Notes: generated by a model not told the origin, from the sequence alone. 13,429 bases of DNA from an uncultured Oscillospiraceae bacterium (GCA_958427155.1 CAUABB010000020.1:1-13429), one strand, 5' to 3'; numbered from the stretch's first letter, positions 6,802 through 13,429 are shown. Made by a program: numbers and translations.

Positions 6802-6835
6802 AAAGCGGTACGTTGAGTCGTGCCGTTTTTCTTTT
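6802..6835 (+). terminator. Rho-independent terminator after upp
   Basis: CGGTACG (6806-6812) pairs with CGTGCCG (6819-6825) through one G-U wobble, around a 6-base loop. AAAG before the stem can extend pairing into the following T-run TTTTTCTTTT. It ends the fhs-tsaE-tsaB-rpiB-upp operon. Confidence 0.85.
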
Positions 6836-6842
6836 ACGTCCG

Positions 6843-6857
6843 CATATTTAAAATATG
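6843..6857. repeat. Short AT-rich palindrome upstream of the trmL promoter
   Basis: CATATTT and AAATATG form a perfect 7-base inverted repeat around a single A. It lies about 20 bases before the candidate -35 box of trmL. It could be an operator or only AT-rich sequence. Confidence 0.3.
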
Positions 6858-6875
6858 AATTTTTTGTAAATTCTC

Positions 6876-6904
6876 TTGATCTAATACTGAAATTATTGTT
6901 TAAT
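6876..6904 (+). promoter_or_regulatory. Candidate promoter of trmL-degV
   Basis: TTGATC (6876-6881) and TTTAAT (6899-6904) are separated by 17 bases. The match is moderate: four of six and five of six bases. A promoter is expected here because a terminator lies just upstream. TATAAA at 6914-6919 is an alternative -10 but lacks a partner. Confidence 0.45.
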
Positions 6905-6929
6905 AATAGGGCGTATAAAATTCACTGGC

Positions 6930-6936
6930 AAAGGAG
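6930..6936 (+). promoter_or_regulatory. Ribosome binding site of trmL, spaced for an AUC start
   Basis: AAAGGAG is a strong Shine-Dalgarno sequence. It ends 10 bases before the in-frame ATC at 6947 and 25 bases before the first canonical in-frame start, TTG at 6962. An in-frame TGA at 6938-6940 rules out any start further upstream. A secondary GAGG at 6939-6942 sits 4 bases before the ATC. Confidence 0.65.
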
Positions 6937-6961
6937 ATGAGGTACTATCAAACGATTAAAT

Positions 6962-7444
6962 TTGGTTTTGGTGGAACCTCAAATTCCCCAGAATACCGGA
7001 AATATAGCTAGAACCTGTGCGGCGACAGGAGCATCCCTTCATCTGGTTCGGCCACTCGGCTTCCAGATTGACGATAAGAAACTCAAACGAGCTGGTTTAG
7101 ATTATTGGCATCTGTTAGATATTACTTATTATGATGGAATTGATGAGTTTTTTGAAAAGCACCCCAAGGCCGCATGCTATTTCTTCACTACTAAGGCTAA
7201 ACATATTTACTCTGATATTTCTTACCCGGATGAGGTTTTTCTGATATTTGGCCGTGAAGATGCAGGACTGAACGAGGAGCTCCTTCACAATCATCCTGAC
7301 CAGTGTCTCCGTCTTCCAATGATCTCAGAAGCACGGAGTTTAAACCTGTCTAACAGTGTGGCAGTTGCCGCTTATGAAGTGTTACGGCAGTGGGGATTTC
7401 CTTCTCTGAAAACAACCGGGAACCTGACCCGGTACAACTGGTAA
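6962..7444 (+). CDS. trmL: tRNA (cytidine(34)-2'-O)-methyltransferase TrmL (SPOUT family)
   Basis: TrmL (YibK/CspR) 2'-O-methylates the wobble base of tRNA-Leu using S-adenosylmethionine. It is a minimal SPOUT enzyme with a deep trefoil knot. From the TTG there are 160 residues, containing EPQIPQNTGNIARTCA (5-20), LHLVRPLGF (26-34), LKRAGLDYWH (41-50), FGREDAGL (96-103) and the knot segment LPMISEARSLNLSNSVAV (118-135). The start is problematic. TTG at 6962 has no suitably spaced ribosome binding site and shortens the first strand. An ATC at 6947 has one and would give MKRLNLVLVEP, matching the family's N-terminal length with 165 residues in total. I give the canonical start coordinates but favour 6947. 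degV follows after 67 bases without an obvious terminator, so the two are probably cotranscribed. Confidence 0.93.
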   Translation: MVLVEPQIPQNTGNIARTCAATGASLHLVRPLGFQIDDKKLKRAGLDYWHLLDITYYDGIDEFFEKHPKAACYFFTTKAKHIYSDISYPDEVFLIFGREDAGLNEELLHNHPDQCLRLPMISEARSLNLSNSVAVAAYEVLRQWGFPSLKTTGNLTRYNW

Positions 7445-7511
7445 TTTTAAATGTAAAGCAACTCCTTTATCCCCCTGCTTAAGTTTCAAACGTGAAAGGA
7501 TGGGCAGTTTT

Positions 7512-8390
7512 ATGAATGAAAAAATTAAGTTGATAACCGATTCTTGCTGTGACATTCCGCAGGAAATCGCTGAAAAATATGGAATTGAAATTCTTTCTTT
7601 CCCGATTACAGTAGATGGAAAGGAATATCGTGAACGAGTTGATTTCAGCGCGGAAGAATTTTACACTATGTTAACAGAAGCGGCCAAAATCCCTACTCAC
7701 GCGCAGCTAATCCCTATTGAATTTGAAGATGTTTATGAAAAGGCTTATCAGGAAGGATATACCGATCTGATCTATGTTTCAATCAATTCCAAAGGATCAA
7801 GTACCTATATCAACTCTAAAATTGCGATGAACAATTTCTTCGACACCCATCCCAACGCAAAAGATTCTTTTCACTTTCACTTAATTGATTCAGGCTGTTA
7901 CACCATGGGGTATGGTATGGCGATCATTGAGGCGGCTAAAAAAATCCGCCGCGGACTTACCGTAAAGGAAATTGTTTCTAGCATTGAAGACTGGATTAAT
8001 CACGTCCGAATCCTTTTTGTTCCCCTTACACTGGAGTTCGCCAAGAAATCCGGCCGTATTTCAGCCGCAGCGGGCTTTGTAGGAGAACTTCTCGGCCTTA
8101 AGCCAATTATTACCTTTGAAGATGGTGATTCTGTCATTCTTGAAAAGGTACGGGGAGAAAAAGCTGTCGTTCCTCGGTTGGTCGAAATGGTGCAAAAAAA
8201 TATTATCCCAGAGACTCCCTATAGTATTGTGCATGGAATGCAGCCTCAACTTACCGAAGAGTTGACTGCCGAAATGGAAAAGAAATTTGGCAAAGCAAGT
8301 TATGTTTATCCGCTTGGTCCTGTTGTCGCCATTAATGCCGGCCCAAATGTGGTAGGAATTATTTATAAATCCCACGAACACGATCAATAA
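7512..8390 (+). CDS. DegV family fatty acid-binding protein
   Basis: DegV proteins bind a fatty acid in a deep pocket; in Gram-positive bacteria, members of this family (FakB) present fatty acids to the kinase FakA for phosphorylation. The 292-residue length is typical. The family pattern is visible: ITDSCCDIP (8-16), PITVDGKEY (31-39), PTHAQLIP (61-68) in place of the common PTTSQ, VSINSKGSSTY (89-99), DSGCYTMGYG (126-135) and KKSGRIS (178-184). The C-terminal VVAINAGPNVVGI occupies 271-283. The start at 7512 follows AAAGGA by 11 bases, a little long; an ATG at 7500 overlaps that site. No fakA-like kinase is nearby, so whether this copy works in fatty acid uptake or another lipid role cannot be decided from the sequence. 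Confidence 0.93.
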   Translation: MNEKIKLITDSCCDIPQEIAEKYGIEILSFPITVDGKEYRERVDFSAEEFYTMLTEAAKIPTHAQLIPIEFEDVYEKAYQEGYTDLIYVSINSKGSSTYINSKIAMNNFFDTHPNAKDSFHFHLIDSGCYTMGYGMAIIEAAKKIRRGLTVKEIVSSIEDWINHVRILFVPLTLEFAKKSGRISAAAGFVGELLGLKPIITFEDGDSVILEKVRGEKAVVPRLVEMVQKNIIPETPYSIVHGMQPQLTEELTAEMEKKFGKASYVYPLGPVVAINAGPNVVGIIYKSHEHDQ

Positions 8391-8402
8391 CCGATGATAA
8401 AT

Positions 8403-8438
8403 AATCCCTGGAGCAAAAGTTCCGGGGATTTCTTTTTT
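8403..8438 (+). terminator. Rho-independent terminator after degV
   Basis: AATCCCTGGA (8403-8412) pairs with TCCGGGGATT (8421-8430): ten pairs including one T-G wobble, with an 8-base loop. TCTTTTTT follows. It separates degV from the glycolytic operon. Confidence 0.9.
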
Positions 8439-8488
8439 GTATATGGTTGATTTTATCCTGTTTTTTTCCATTTTTTCACGCTAAACAC

Positions 8489-8517
8489 TTGAAAAAATGT
8501 TAAGAATAAGGTATGAT
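8489..8517 (+). promoter_or_regulatory. Promoter of pgk
   Basis: TTGAAA (8489-8494) and TATGAT (8512-8517) are separated by exactly 17 bases. Each differs from the sigma-A consensus at one position. Transcription would start near 8524, giving a leader of about 57 bases. This is one of the strongest promoters in the window, as expected for glycolysis. Confidence 0.75.
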
Positions 8518-8580
8518 AAATATGATTGTTAAGCTTCTCACAAACTTAGCAAGAACTATAAGGATGAAAGGATGTATTGC

Positions 8581-9780
8581 ATGAGTTCGTTAAATAAAAA
8601 GTCGATTGAGGATATTGATGTATCGAACAAACGCGTATTGGCTCGTTGCGACTTCAACGTTCCGCTGAAAGACGGCGTTATCACAAACGACAAGCGGATT
8701 GTCGCTGCTCTTCCCACCATTAAATATCTGATCGAGCATGGCGCAAAACTAATTCTGTGTTCCCACCTTGGCAGGCCGAAAGAAGGCTGGGAGCCTGAAT
8801 TCTCTCTCGCTCCAGTTGCAAAACGGCTTTCCGAACTGCTTGGCAAAGAAGTTGTCATGGCAAAAGATGTCATCGGCGAAGATGCAAAGGCAAAAGCCGC
8901 TGCTTTAAAACCGGGCGATGTCATGCTTCTTGAAAACGTCCGTTATCATAAAGAAGAGAAGAAAAATGACCCTGCTTTTGCCAAAGAGCTTGCTTCTCTG
9001 GCAGAAATTTACGTCAATGATGCATTTGGTGCAGCGCACAGAGCTCACGCTTCCACTGCAGGCGTTGCGGATTATCTCCCGGCTGTCTGTGGTTATCTGA
9101 TGCAGAAAGAGATTGATTTTATCGGTGGAACCATCGAAAATCCAAAACATCCGTTTGTTGCAATTCTCGGCGGCGCCAAGGTTTCTGACAAGATCGGCGT
9201 AATTGAAAACCTGATTGATAAAGTGGATACTTTAATTATCGGTGGTGGTATGGCCTATACGTTTATGCGTGCAATGGGGAATACTACTGGTACTTCGATT
9301 TGTGAAGAAGACAAGTTGGATCTTGCGCGTGATTTGATGAATAAAGCACGTGCCAAAGGCGTCAACTTCCTGATTCCGGTTGATAACATTGTTGCTCGGG
9401 AGTACGATGAAAACTCTGTTTTCATGCGGATTTATTCTGACGCGATTCCTGACGGCTGGATGGGCCTTGATATTGGACCGACCACTCAGGAACTTTTCGC
9501 TAAAACCCTGAAAGGTGCCGGAACGGTCATTTGGAACGGACCGATGGGCGTTTCCGAGTGGGAAAATTTTGCGGCTGGTACCCGCGCTGTTGCACAGGCT
9601 ATTGCAGACGAAAGTGAAAAAGGTGCTATTTCTGTCATCGGTGGCGGTGATTCTGTTGCGGCTGTTACCAAACTTGGCTACGCAGATAAGATGAGCCATA
9701 TTTCTACGGGCGGTGGTGCTTCCCTAGAATTCATGGAAGGGAAAAAGCTGCCGGGTATTGAATGCCTGATGGATAAATAA
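8581..9780 (+). CDS. pgk: Phosphoglycerate kinase
   Basis: Pgk transfers the acyl phosphate of 1,3-bisphosphoglycerate to ADP, giving ATP and 3-phosphoglycerate in glycolysis. The 399-residue length is standard. N-domain substrate motifs are RCDFNVPL (22-29), SHLGRP (61-66), LLENVRYH (116-123) and NDAFGAAHRAHASTAG (146-161). GGAKVSDKI (197-205) starts the nucleotide domain, and WNGPMGV and GGGDSVAA lie in its C-terminal part. The ATG at 8581 has AAAGGA 8 bases upstream, so the in-frame ATG at 8572, which lies within that site, is rejected. It has its own promoter. The 3' flank carries a GC-rich hairpin before tpiA. The gene usually found just upstream in clostridia, gap, is absent here. Confidence 0.98.
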   Translation: MSSLNKKSIEDIDVSNKRVLARCDFNVPLKDGVITNDKRIVAALPTIKYLIEHGAKLILCSHLGRPKEGWEPEFSLAPVAKRLSELLGKEVVMAKDVIGEDAKAKAAALKPGDVMLLENVRYHKEEKKNDPAFAKELASLAEIYVNDAFGAAHRAHASTAGVADYLPAVCGYLMQKEIDFIGGTIENPKHPFVAILGGAKVSDKIGVIENLIDKVDTLIIGGGMAYTFMRAMGNTTGTSICEEDKLDLARDLMNKARAKGVNFLIPVDNIVAREYDENSVFMRIYSDAIPDGWMGLDIGPTTQELFAKTLKGAGTVIWNGPMGVSEWENFAAGTRAVAQAIADESEKGAISVIGGGDSVAAVTKLGYADKMSHISTGGGASLEFMEGKKLPGIECLMDK

Positions 9781-9792
9781 TGTTTTTCCTGG

Positions 9793-9822
9793 AAGCTGCC
9801 GCCCAGCCGGGCGGCGGCTTTT
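9793..9822 (+). terminator. GC-rich hairpin between pgk and tpiA (terminator or attenuator)
   Basis: GCCGCCC (9798-9804) pairs perfectly with GGGCGGC (9809-9815) around a 4-base loop AGCC. The stem continues through a T-G wobble and AGC/GCT, then AA/TT. Only four T residues follow before an A-run, so termination may be partial. The stem may also protect the 3' end of pgk mRNA. Confidence 0.65.
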
Positions 9823-9864
9823 AAAAAATATAAACCATAATTTTATAATAAGGAGTCAATTGCC

Positions 9865-10632
9865 ATGAATAAAGCACTGCGCAAAGCCGTTATTGCCGGT
9901 AACTGGAAAATGAACAAAAATAGAGTGGAAGCCAAAGCGTTAATCGAAGAAATGAAACCGCTGGTCGCAGACGCTAACTGTGATGTCGTTATCTGTGTTC
10001 CTTTCACGAATCTGGAAACAGCTCTTGAGGCTACAAAAGGTACGAATATTAAAGTTGGGGCAGAAAACTGCCATTTTGAAAAATCGGGTGCTTTTACAGG
10101 CGAAATTTCTGCCGAAATGCTCACCGAAATGGGAGTTGAATACGTTATCATCGGGCACAGTGAACGCCGTCAATATTTTGGCGAAACCGACGCTACCGTC
10201 AACAAGCGTACTCTTGCTGCTCTGGAAGCCGGTCTGAAAGTTATCCTCTGTGTTGGTGAAATGCTGGAGGATCGTGAACGGGGTATCACAGCAGAACTGG
10301 TTGCTATGCAGACAAAAATTGCTTTAAACGGCGTTACTAAAGAAATGTTAAAAAACATTATTATTGCTTATGAACCGGTTTGGGCAATTGGAACCGGTAA
10401 AACTGCAACTGCAGAGCAGGCAAATGAAGTAAACGCCATCATCCGGGCAACAGTCGCTTCCCTTTATGGAAAAGACGCAGCAGATGCCCTTACCGTCCAA
10501 TACGGTGGCTCTATGAACGCTAAAAATGCAGAAGAACTCTTAGCTCAGCCTGATGTTGACGGTGGTTTGATTGGTGGAGCTTCTTTAAAGGCGGAAGATT
10601 TCAGCATCATTGTGAAAGCTGCTTCTAAATAG
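9865..10632 (+). CDS. tpiA: Triosephosphate isomerase
   Basis: TpiA interconverts dihydroxyacetone phosphate and glyceraldehyde 3-phosphate. All catalytic residues of the TIM barrel are visible in the 255-residue protein: N13 and K15 in AGNWKMN, H98 in IIGHSERR, and E170 in AYEPVWAIGTGKTAT, which includes flexible loop 6 (171-182). The phosphate-gripping loops YGGSMNAKN (213-221) and DGGLIGGASL (232-241) are also intact. The ATG at 9865 follows AGGAG by 9 bases. I see no convincing separate promoter, so expression probably depends on read-through past the hairpin after pgk. gpmI follows after 47 bases with no terminator between. Confidence 0.98.
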   Translation: MNKALRKAVIAGNWKMNKNRVEAKALIEEMKPLVADANCDVVICVPFTNLETALEATKGTNIKVGAENCHFEKSGAFTGEISAEMLTEMGVEYVIIGHSERRQYFGETDATVNKRTLAALEAGLKVILCVGEMLEDRERGITAELVAMQTKIALNGVTKEMLKNIIIAYEPVWAIGTGKTATAEQANEVNAIIRATVASLYGKDAADALTVQYGGSMNAKNAEELLAQPDVDGGLIGGASLKAEDFSIIVKAASK

Positions 10633-10679
10633 TGCTTAAAATAGCGACATTTACTGTTCTGTGAAAGGACTGAAATTAC

Positions 10680-12197
10680 ATGAAAAAACCATTGGCATTA
10701 ATCATTTTAGACGGTTTTGGCTATAACAGCGCTGATTATGGCAATGCGATTACCGCAGCTAAAACCCCCAATATTGATAAGCTGCTCTCAAGCTGTCCTC
10801 ACACCTTAATCGGTGCGTCGGGGATGGATGTTGGCCTTCCTGATGGCCAGATGGGAAATTCCGAGGTTGGCCATACTAATATCGGTGCTGGACGGATTGT
10901 TTATCAGGAACTGACCCGGATTACAAAAGCAATTCAGGATGGTGCTTTTTTTGATAATGAGGCTTTTCTAGGCGCGGTTGAAAACTGCAAAAAAAATGGC
11001 AGCGCTCTTCATTTAATGGGGTTGATGTCAGACGGCGGTGTCCACAGTCACAATAGCCATCTTTATGCGTTGGTTGAACTCGCTAAAAAGGCGGGATTGG
11101 AAAAAGTTTTTATTCATTGTTTTATGGACGGACGTGATGTCCCTCCTACTTCCGGGAAAGATTTTATTGCGGAACTTCAGCAAAAGCTCAAAGAAATTGG
11201 TGTTGGAAAAATCGCAACCATTATGGGGCGTTATTACGCTATGGACCGTGACAACCGTTGGGAACGGGTAGAAAAAGCTTATGCTGCTATGGTTTATGGT
11301 GAAGGGGTCAAAAATCCGAATCCAGTTGGTACCGTTGAACAATCTTACGTTGATGAAATTACTGATGAATTTATTGTCCCAACCGTTTGCACGGAACAGG
11401 CAACAATTTGTCCAAATGACAGCGTTATCTTTTTCAACTTTCGCCCGGATCGCGCACGCGAAATTACTCGTACCCTCGTTGATCCGGAATTTAAAGGATT
11501 TGAGCGTAAAAAAGGCTTTTTCCCGCTTTACTTTGTCTGCATGACACAGTATGATGCAACCATGCCGAATGTGGAGATTGCTTTTAAACCGCAGTCGTTA
11601 ACCAACACCTTTGGGGAATATATCAGTGGCAAAGGCTTAACTCAGCTTAGAATTGCTGAAACGGAAAAATACGCTCATGTAACCTTCTTCTTTAACGGCG
11701 GTGTGGAAGCCTCTTTTGAGGGAGAAGACCGCGCTTTAATCCCCTCTCCTAAAGTCGCTACCTACGATCTGAAACCGGAAATGAGTGCATACGAGGTTTG
11801 CGACGAGGTTGTTTCCCGTATTAATTCAGGAAAATATGACGTGATTATCTTGAACTACGCCAACTGTGATATGGTTGGACATACCGGCGTTTTTGACGCT
11901 GCCGTCGCGGCGGTAGAAGCGGTCGATACCTGCGTTGGCAAAACGGTAGACGCTATCCTCGCACAGGGTGGCGCGGCGTTAATTACAGCTGATCATGGCA
12001 ATGCAGACCAGATGTATGAACCAGACGGTTCTCCGTTTACCGCCCATACCACCAATCCTGTCCCATTAATTGGGGTTGGGCTAGATGGAAAAGGGCTGAA
12101 AGAAGGCGGCCGCCTTGCGGATTTGGCGCCGACCATGCTTGAAATTCTGGGGCTTGCGAAACCCGACGAAATGGATGGACAATCCCTCCTAAAGTAA
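10680..12197 (+). CDS. gpmI: 2,3-bisphosphoglycerate-independent phosphoglycerate mutase
   Basis: GpmI converts 3-phosphoglycerate to 2-phosphoglycerate through a phosphoserine intermediate, with two Mn2+ ions. It belongs to the alkaline phosphatase superfamily. The 505-residue protein has the metal ligand D11 in LIILDGFGYN and the nucleophile S61 in GQMGNSEVGHTNIGAGR. LMSDGGVHSH (116-125), DGRDVPPTSG (150-159) and GRYYAMDRDNRW (183-194) form the substrate-binding inserted domain. Further metal sites are NYANCDMVGHTG (392-403), TADHGNADQM (436-445) and FTAHTTNPVP (453-462). The ATG at 10680 has AAAGGA 10 bases upstream. Metal dependence makes this step Mn2+ and pH sensitive in family members studied. 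It is the last gene of the operon; eno is not present downstream. Confidence 0.98.
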   Translation: MKKPLALIILDGFGYNSADYGNAITAAKTPNIDKLLSSCPHTLIGASGMDVGLPDGQMGNSEVGHTNIGAGRIVYQELTRITKAIQDGAFFDNEAFLGAVENCKKNGSALHLMGLMSDGGVHSHNSHLYALVELAKKAGLEKVFIHCFMDGRDVPPTSGKDFIAELQQKLKEIGVGKIATIMGRYYAMDRDNRWERVEKAYAAMVYGEGVKNPNPVGTVEQSYVDEITDEFIVPTVCTEQATICPNDSVIFFNFRPDRAREITRTLVDPEFKGFERKKGFFPLYFVCMTQYDATMPNVEIAFKPQSLTNTFGEYISGKGLTQLRIAETEKYAHVTFFFNGGVEASFEGEDRALIPSPKVATYDLKPEMSAYEVCDEVVSRINSGKYDVIILNYANCDMVGHTGVFDAAVAAVEAVDTCVGKTVDAILAQGGAALITADHGNADQMYEPDGSPFTAHTTNPVPLIGVGLDGKGLKEGGRLADLAPTMLEILGLAKPDEMDGQSLLK

Positions 12198-12243
12198 AGT
12201 CCTTTCTAAATCCGGAACATTTTTAACAAAATACATTTTATAC

Positions 12244-12285
12244 AACAAAAAAGCTGTGCCACTTTATTGGCACAGCTTTTTTGTT
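12244..12285. terminator. Bidirectional terminator between gpmI and the ABC transporter genes
   Basis: A 17-base inverted repeat is perfect (12244-12260 against 12269-12285) with an 8-base loop. Its core is GCTGTGCC/GGCACAGC, flanked by an A-run on the left and a T-run on the right. Each strand therefore ends in a U-run, so it can stop both gpmI (plus) and the permease gene (minus). Confidence 0.92.
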
Positions 12286-12312
12286 TAAACTTTTAGCCGA
12301 AATGAAAAAGCC

Positions 12313-12933
12313 TTAGAACTCCTTCTTTTGGTAAATTCCAGTCGAAATAAGGAATGATAAAATCAATGCCGCCACCGCGACAACCGGCGCAATCCGAAAT
12401 AAAAGCAGGATATCAGCCTCGCTGTCCGGAATAGGAATCCCTGCCATCTGCAGCAAAAGAACCACTCCAATGGGTACAAAAACAACTAAAAGGATCATTA
12501 ATCTTCCCTTTTCCACCCCGAACTTAAAAAGAAGGGGGAAGATAACGGAAATATAAATGACTCCAAAGAATAACACGCCGAATGCAAAAAGACAGTCTTC
12601 CCCATTAATATGTTCCTTTTTTTGAATCAAAGACACTAAAAGATTTAACACTCCAGCTGCCGCAAAAATTATAAGACAGAGAAGATATTTGCTTAAAACC
12701 ATTTCGGTACGAGAAATAGGCATAGAAAGGGCATATTTTTCCCAATTCGCCTGTTCATCATAAGCCATTGCAGTTATTGGAAGCATTATTCCAAGAAACA
12801 CAACCGCAAAGCTGAAAATGCTAGAGTCACTGGAGCCAAAAATAGAGATTGCGGCATAAATAACCAGACATCCTACTATTACCAAAGATTGTTTTTTTAA
12901 AACCAGAAAGTCTTTATACAAAATTCCTCTCAA
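12313..12933 (-). CDS. ABC-2 type transporter permease subunit
   Basis: This is a small export permease of the ABC-2 superfamily, probably the membrane partner of the adjacent ATPase. It has 206 residues and about six hydrophobic segments (roughly 16-32, 38-56, 81-102, 115-137, 145-162 and 178-198). The N-terminal MRGILYKDFLVLKKQ, the cytoplasmic loop AYDEQANWEKYALSMPISR (57-75) and the tail GIYQKKEF match a Gram-positive permease group (ABC2_membrane_5-like) found in exporters of toxic peptides and in stress operons. The start is a TTG at 12933 overlapping the ATPase stop as TTGA, with GGGGAG 6 bases upstream, so translation is coupled. The substrate cannot be deduced. Confidence 0.85.
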   Translation of the reverse strand: MRGILYKDFLVLKKQSLVIVGCLVIYAAISIFGSSDSSIFSFAVVFLGIMLPITAMAYDEQANWEKYALSMPISRTEMVLSKYLLCLIIFAAAGVLNLLVSLIQKKEHINGEDCLFAFGVLFFGVIYISVIFPLLFKFGVEKGRLMILLVVFVPIGVVLLLQMAGIPIPDSEADILLLFRIAPVVAVAALILSFLISTGIYQKKEF

Positions 12934-13429
12934 CGAACTCTCCCCTTTACCAGAAATAGCATGATTTCTTCCAGACTAGCTGGATCAGTTACCATACTGG
13001 AAGGAATACGGTCCCGAAGGACTAACGCTTCCACGCCAAATTGATTTCTTCTGATCCCCTTAACTAAGGTGCGATCCAAACTTTTCAACTCGTCCTCTGA
13101 GCACTTTAAGACACAATACTTTTCTAATAGAACATCCTTTTGTTCACACAACAAAATTTTTCCACGATGAATCAGCGTGATATAATCGCAAACCTTTTCC
13201 AAGTCACTAATAATATGAGAAGAGAGAAATATAGAATTTCTTTCATCTTGGATAAACTCAAAAAATACATCTAAAATTTCATCACGTATCACCGGATCGA
13301 GCCCGCTTGTAGCCTCGTCCATAATCAAAAGCCGTGCGTTGTGGGACAAGGCTACCGCAATGGAAAGCTTTGTCTTCATCCCTCTGGAGTATTCTTTAAT
13401 TTTCTTTTCCGGCGGTAACGAAAATTGAT
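12930..13429 (-). CDS. ABC transporter ATP-binding protein (partial, N-terminus outside window)
   Basis: The frame is open to the right edge, so the ATG at 13379 is internal and not the start. The visible 165 residues begin QFSLPPEKKIKEYS. They include the ABC signature YSRGMKTKL (visible residues 13-21), Walker B LLIMDE (33-38), the D-loop SGLD (41-44) and the H-loop histidine at 71 in FLSSHIISDLE. The C-terminal extension ending SLEEIMLFLVKGRVR is typical of ABC-2 exporter ATPases of the YtrB/BcrA kind. Walker A and the Q-loop must lie beyond the window. It energises the overlapping permease. In this class a GntR-type regulator often precedes the ATPase, but that cannot be seen here. Confidence 0.9.
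   Translation of the reverse strand, partial: QFSLPPEKKIKEYSRGMKTKLSIAVALSHNARLLIMDEATSGLDPVIRDEILDVFFEFIQDERNSIFLSSHIISDLEKVCDYITLIHRGKILLCEQKDVLLEKYCVLKCSEDELKSLDRTLVKGIRRNQFGVEALVLRDRIPSSMVTDPASLEEIMLFLVKGRVR

Noticed and set aside
8522..8584. 20-codon reading frame overlapping the pgk start by ATGA
   Set aside because: Its ATG lies at or before the predicted transcription start, and it has no ribosome binding site.
9232..9699. Long open frame antisense to pgk, and similar ones under rpiB/upp, gpmI and fhs
   Set aside because: They lie fully inside well-identified genes, have no recognisable protein features or ribosome binding sites, and reflect codon bias on the coding strand.
9844..9849. 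TATAAT before tpiA as a promoter
   Set aside because: A start seven bases downstream would fall just past the ribosome binding site, and no -35 box is present at the right distance.
1..13429. Mobile elements, CRISPR arrays, tRNA or rRNA genes
   Set aside because: No transposase or integrase frames, no regularly spaced repeats, and no tRNA or rRNA signatures were seen in the intergenic regions.

Overview
The window looks like ordinary chromosomal core sequence from a low-to-mid GC Gram-positive bacterium, most likely a member of the Clostridia (Oscillospiraceae/Ruminococcaceae type). This rests on three things: strong GGAGG-type ribosome binding sites, clostridial promoter hexamers, and the gene neighbourhoods (rodA-rsmD-coaD; tsaE-tsaB with rpiB-upp; pgk-tpiA-gpmI). 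The family-level assignment is inference. I see no mobile element, CRISPR array, tRNA or rRNA.

Layout. (1) Bases 1-2356, minus strand: an operon read right to left, rodA, rsmD, coaD and the start of a small coiled-coil/ATPase-subunit-like gene that runs off the left edge. The genes are joined by a 13-base gap and very short overlaps. (2) Bases 2357-2744: a divergent intergenic region with two tandem promoters for the rodA operon and one extended -10 promoter for the fhs operon. (3) Bases 2745-6835, plus strand: fhs, tsaE, tsaB, rpiB, upp, closed by a hairpin terminator. (4) Bases 6836-8438: trmL and degV, with their own promoter and terminator. (5) Bases 8439-12285: the lower-glycolysis genes pgk, tpiA and gpmI, with a near-consensus promoter before pgk, a GC-rich hairpin between pgk and tpiA, and a strong bidirectional terminator at the end. 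(6) Bases 12286-13429, minus strand: an ABC-2 type export permease and its ATPase. The ATPase runs off the right edge and lacks its N-terminal part, including Walker A.

How the genes fit together. The left operon mixes cell-wall elongation (RodA), ribosome modification (RsmD) and coenzyme A synthesis (CoaD). The middle operon mixes one-carbon metabolism (Fhs), the t6A tRNA modification (TsaE, TsaB), pentose phosphate interconversion (RpiB) and uracil salvage (Upp). The glycolytic block converts 1,3-bisphosphoglycerate to 2-phosphoglycerate and interconverts the triose phosphates.

I do not find a previously undescribed biological system. The most distinctive observation is trmL. Its well-spaced ribosome binding site and its family alignment both point to an AUC start codon, not the nearest in-frame TTG, so this is either a rare non-canonical initiation or a single-base sequence error. 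Other points worth a second look are the tandem-promoter leader of rodA, the overlapping inverted repeats between the divergent promoters, the pgk-tpiA hairpin, and the absence of rimI/tsaD next to tsaB.
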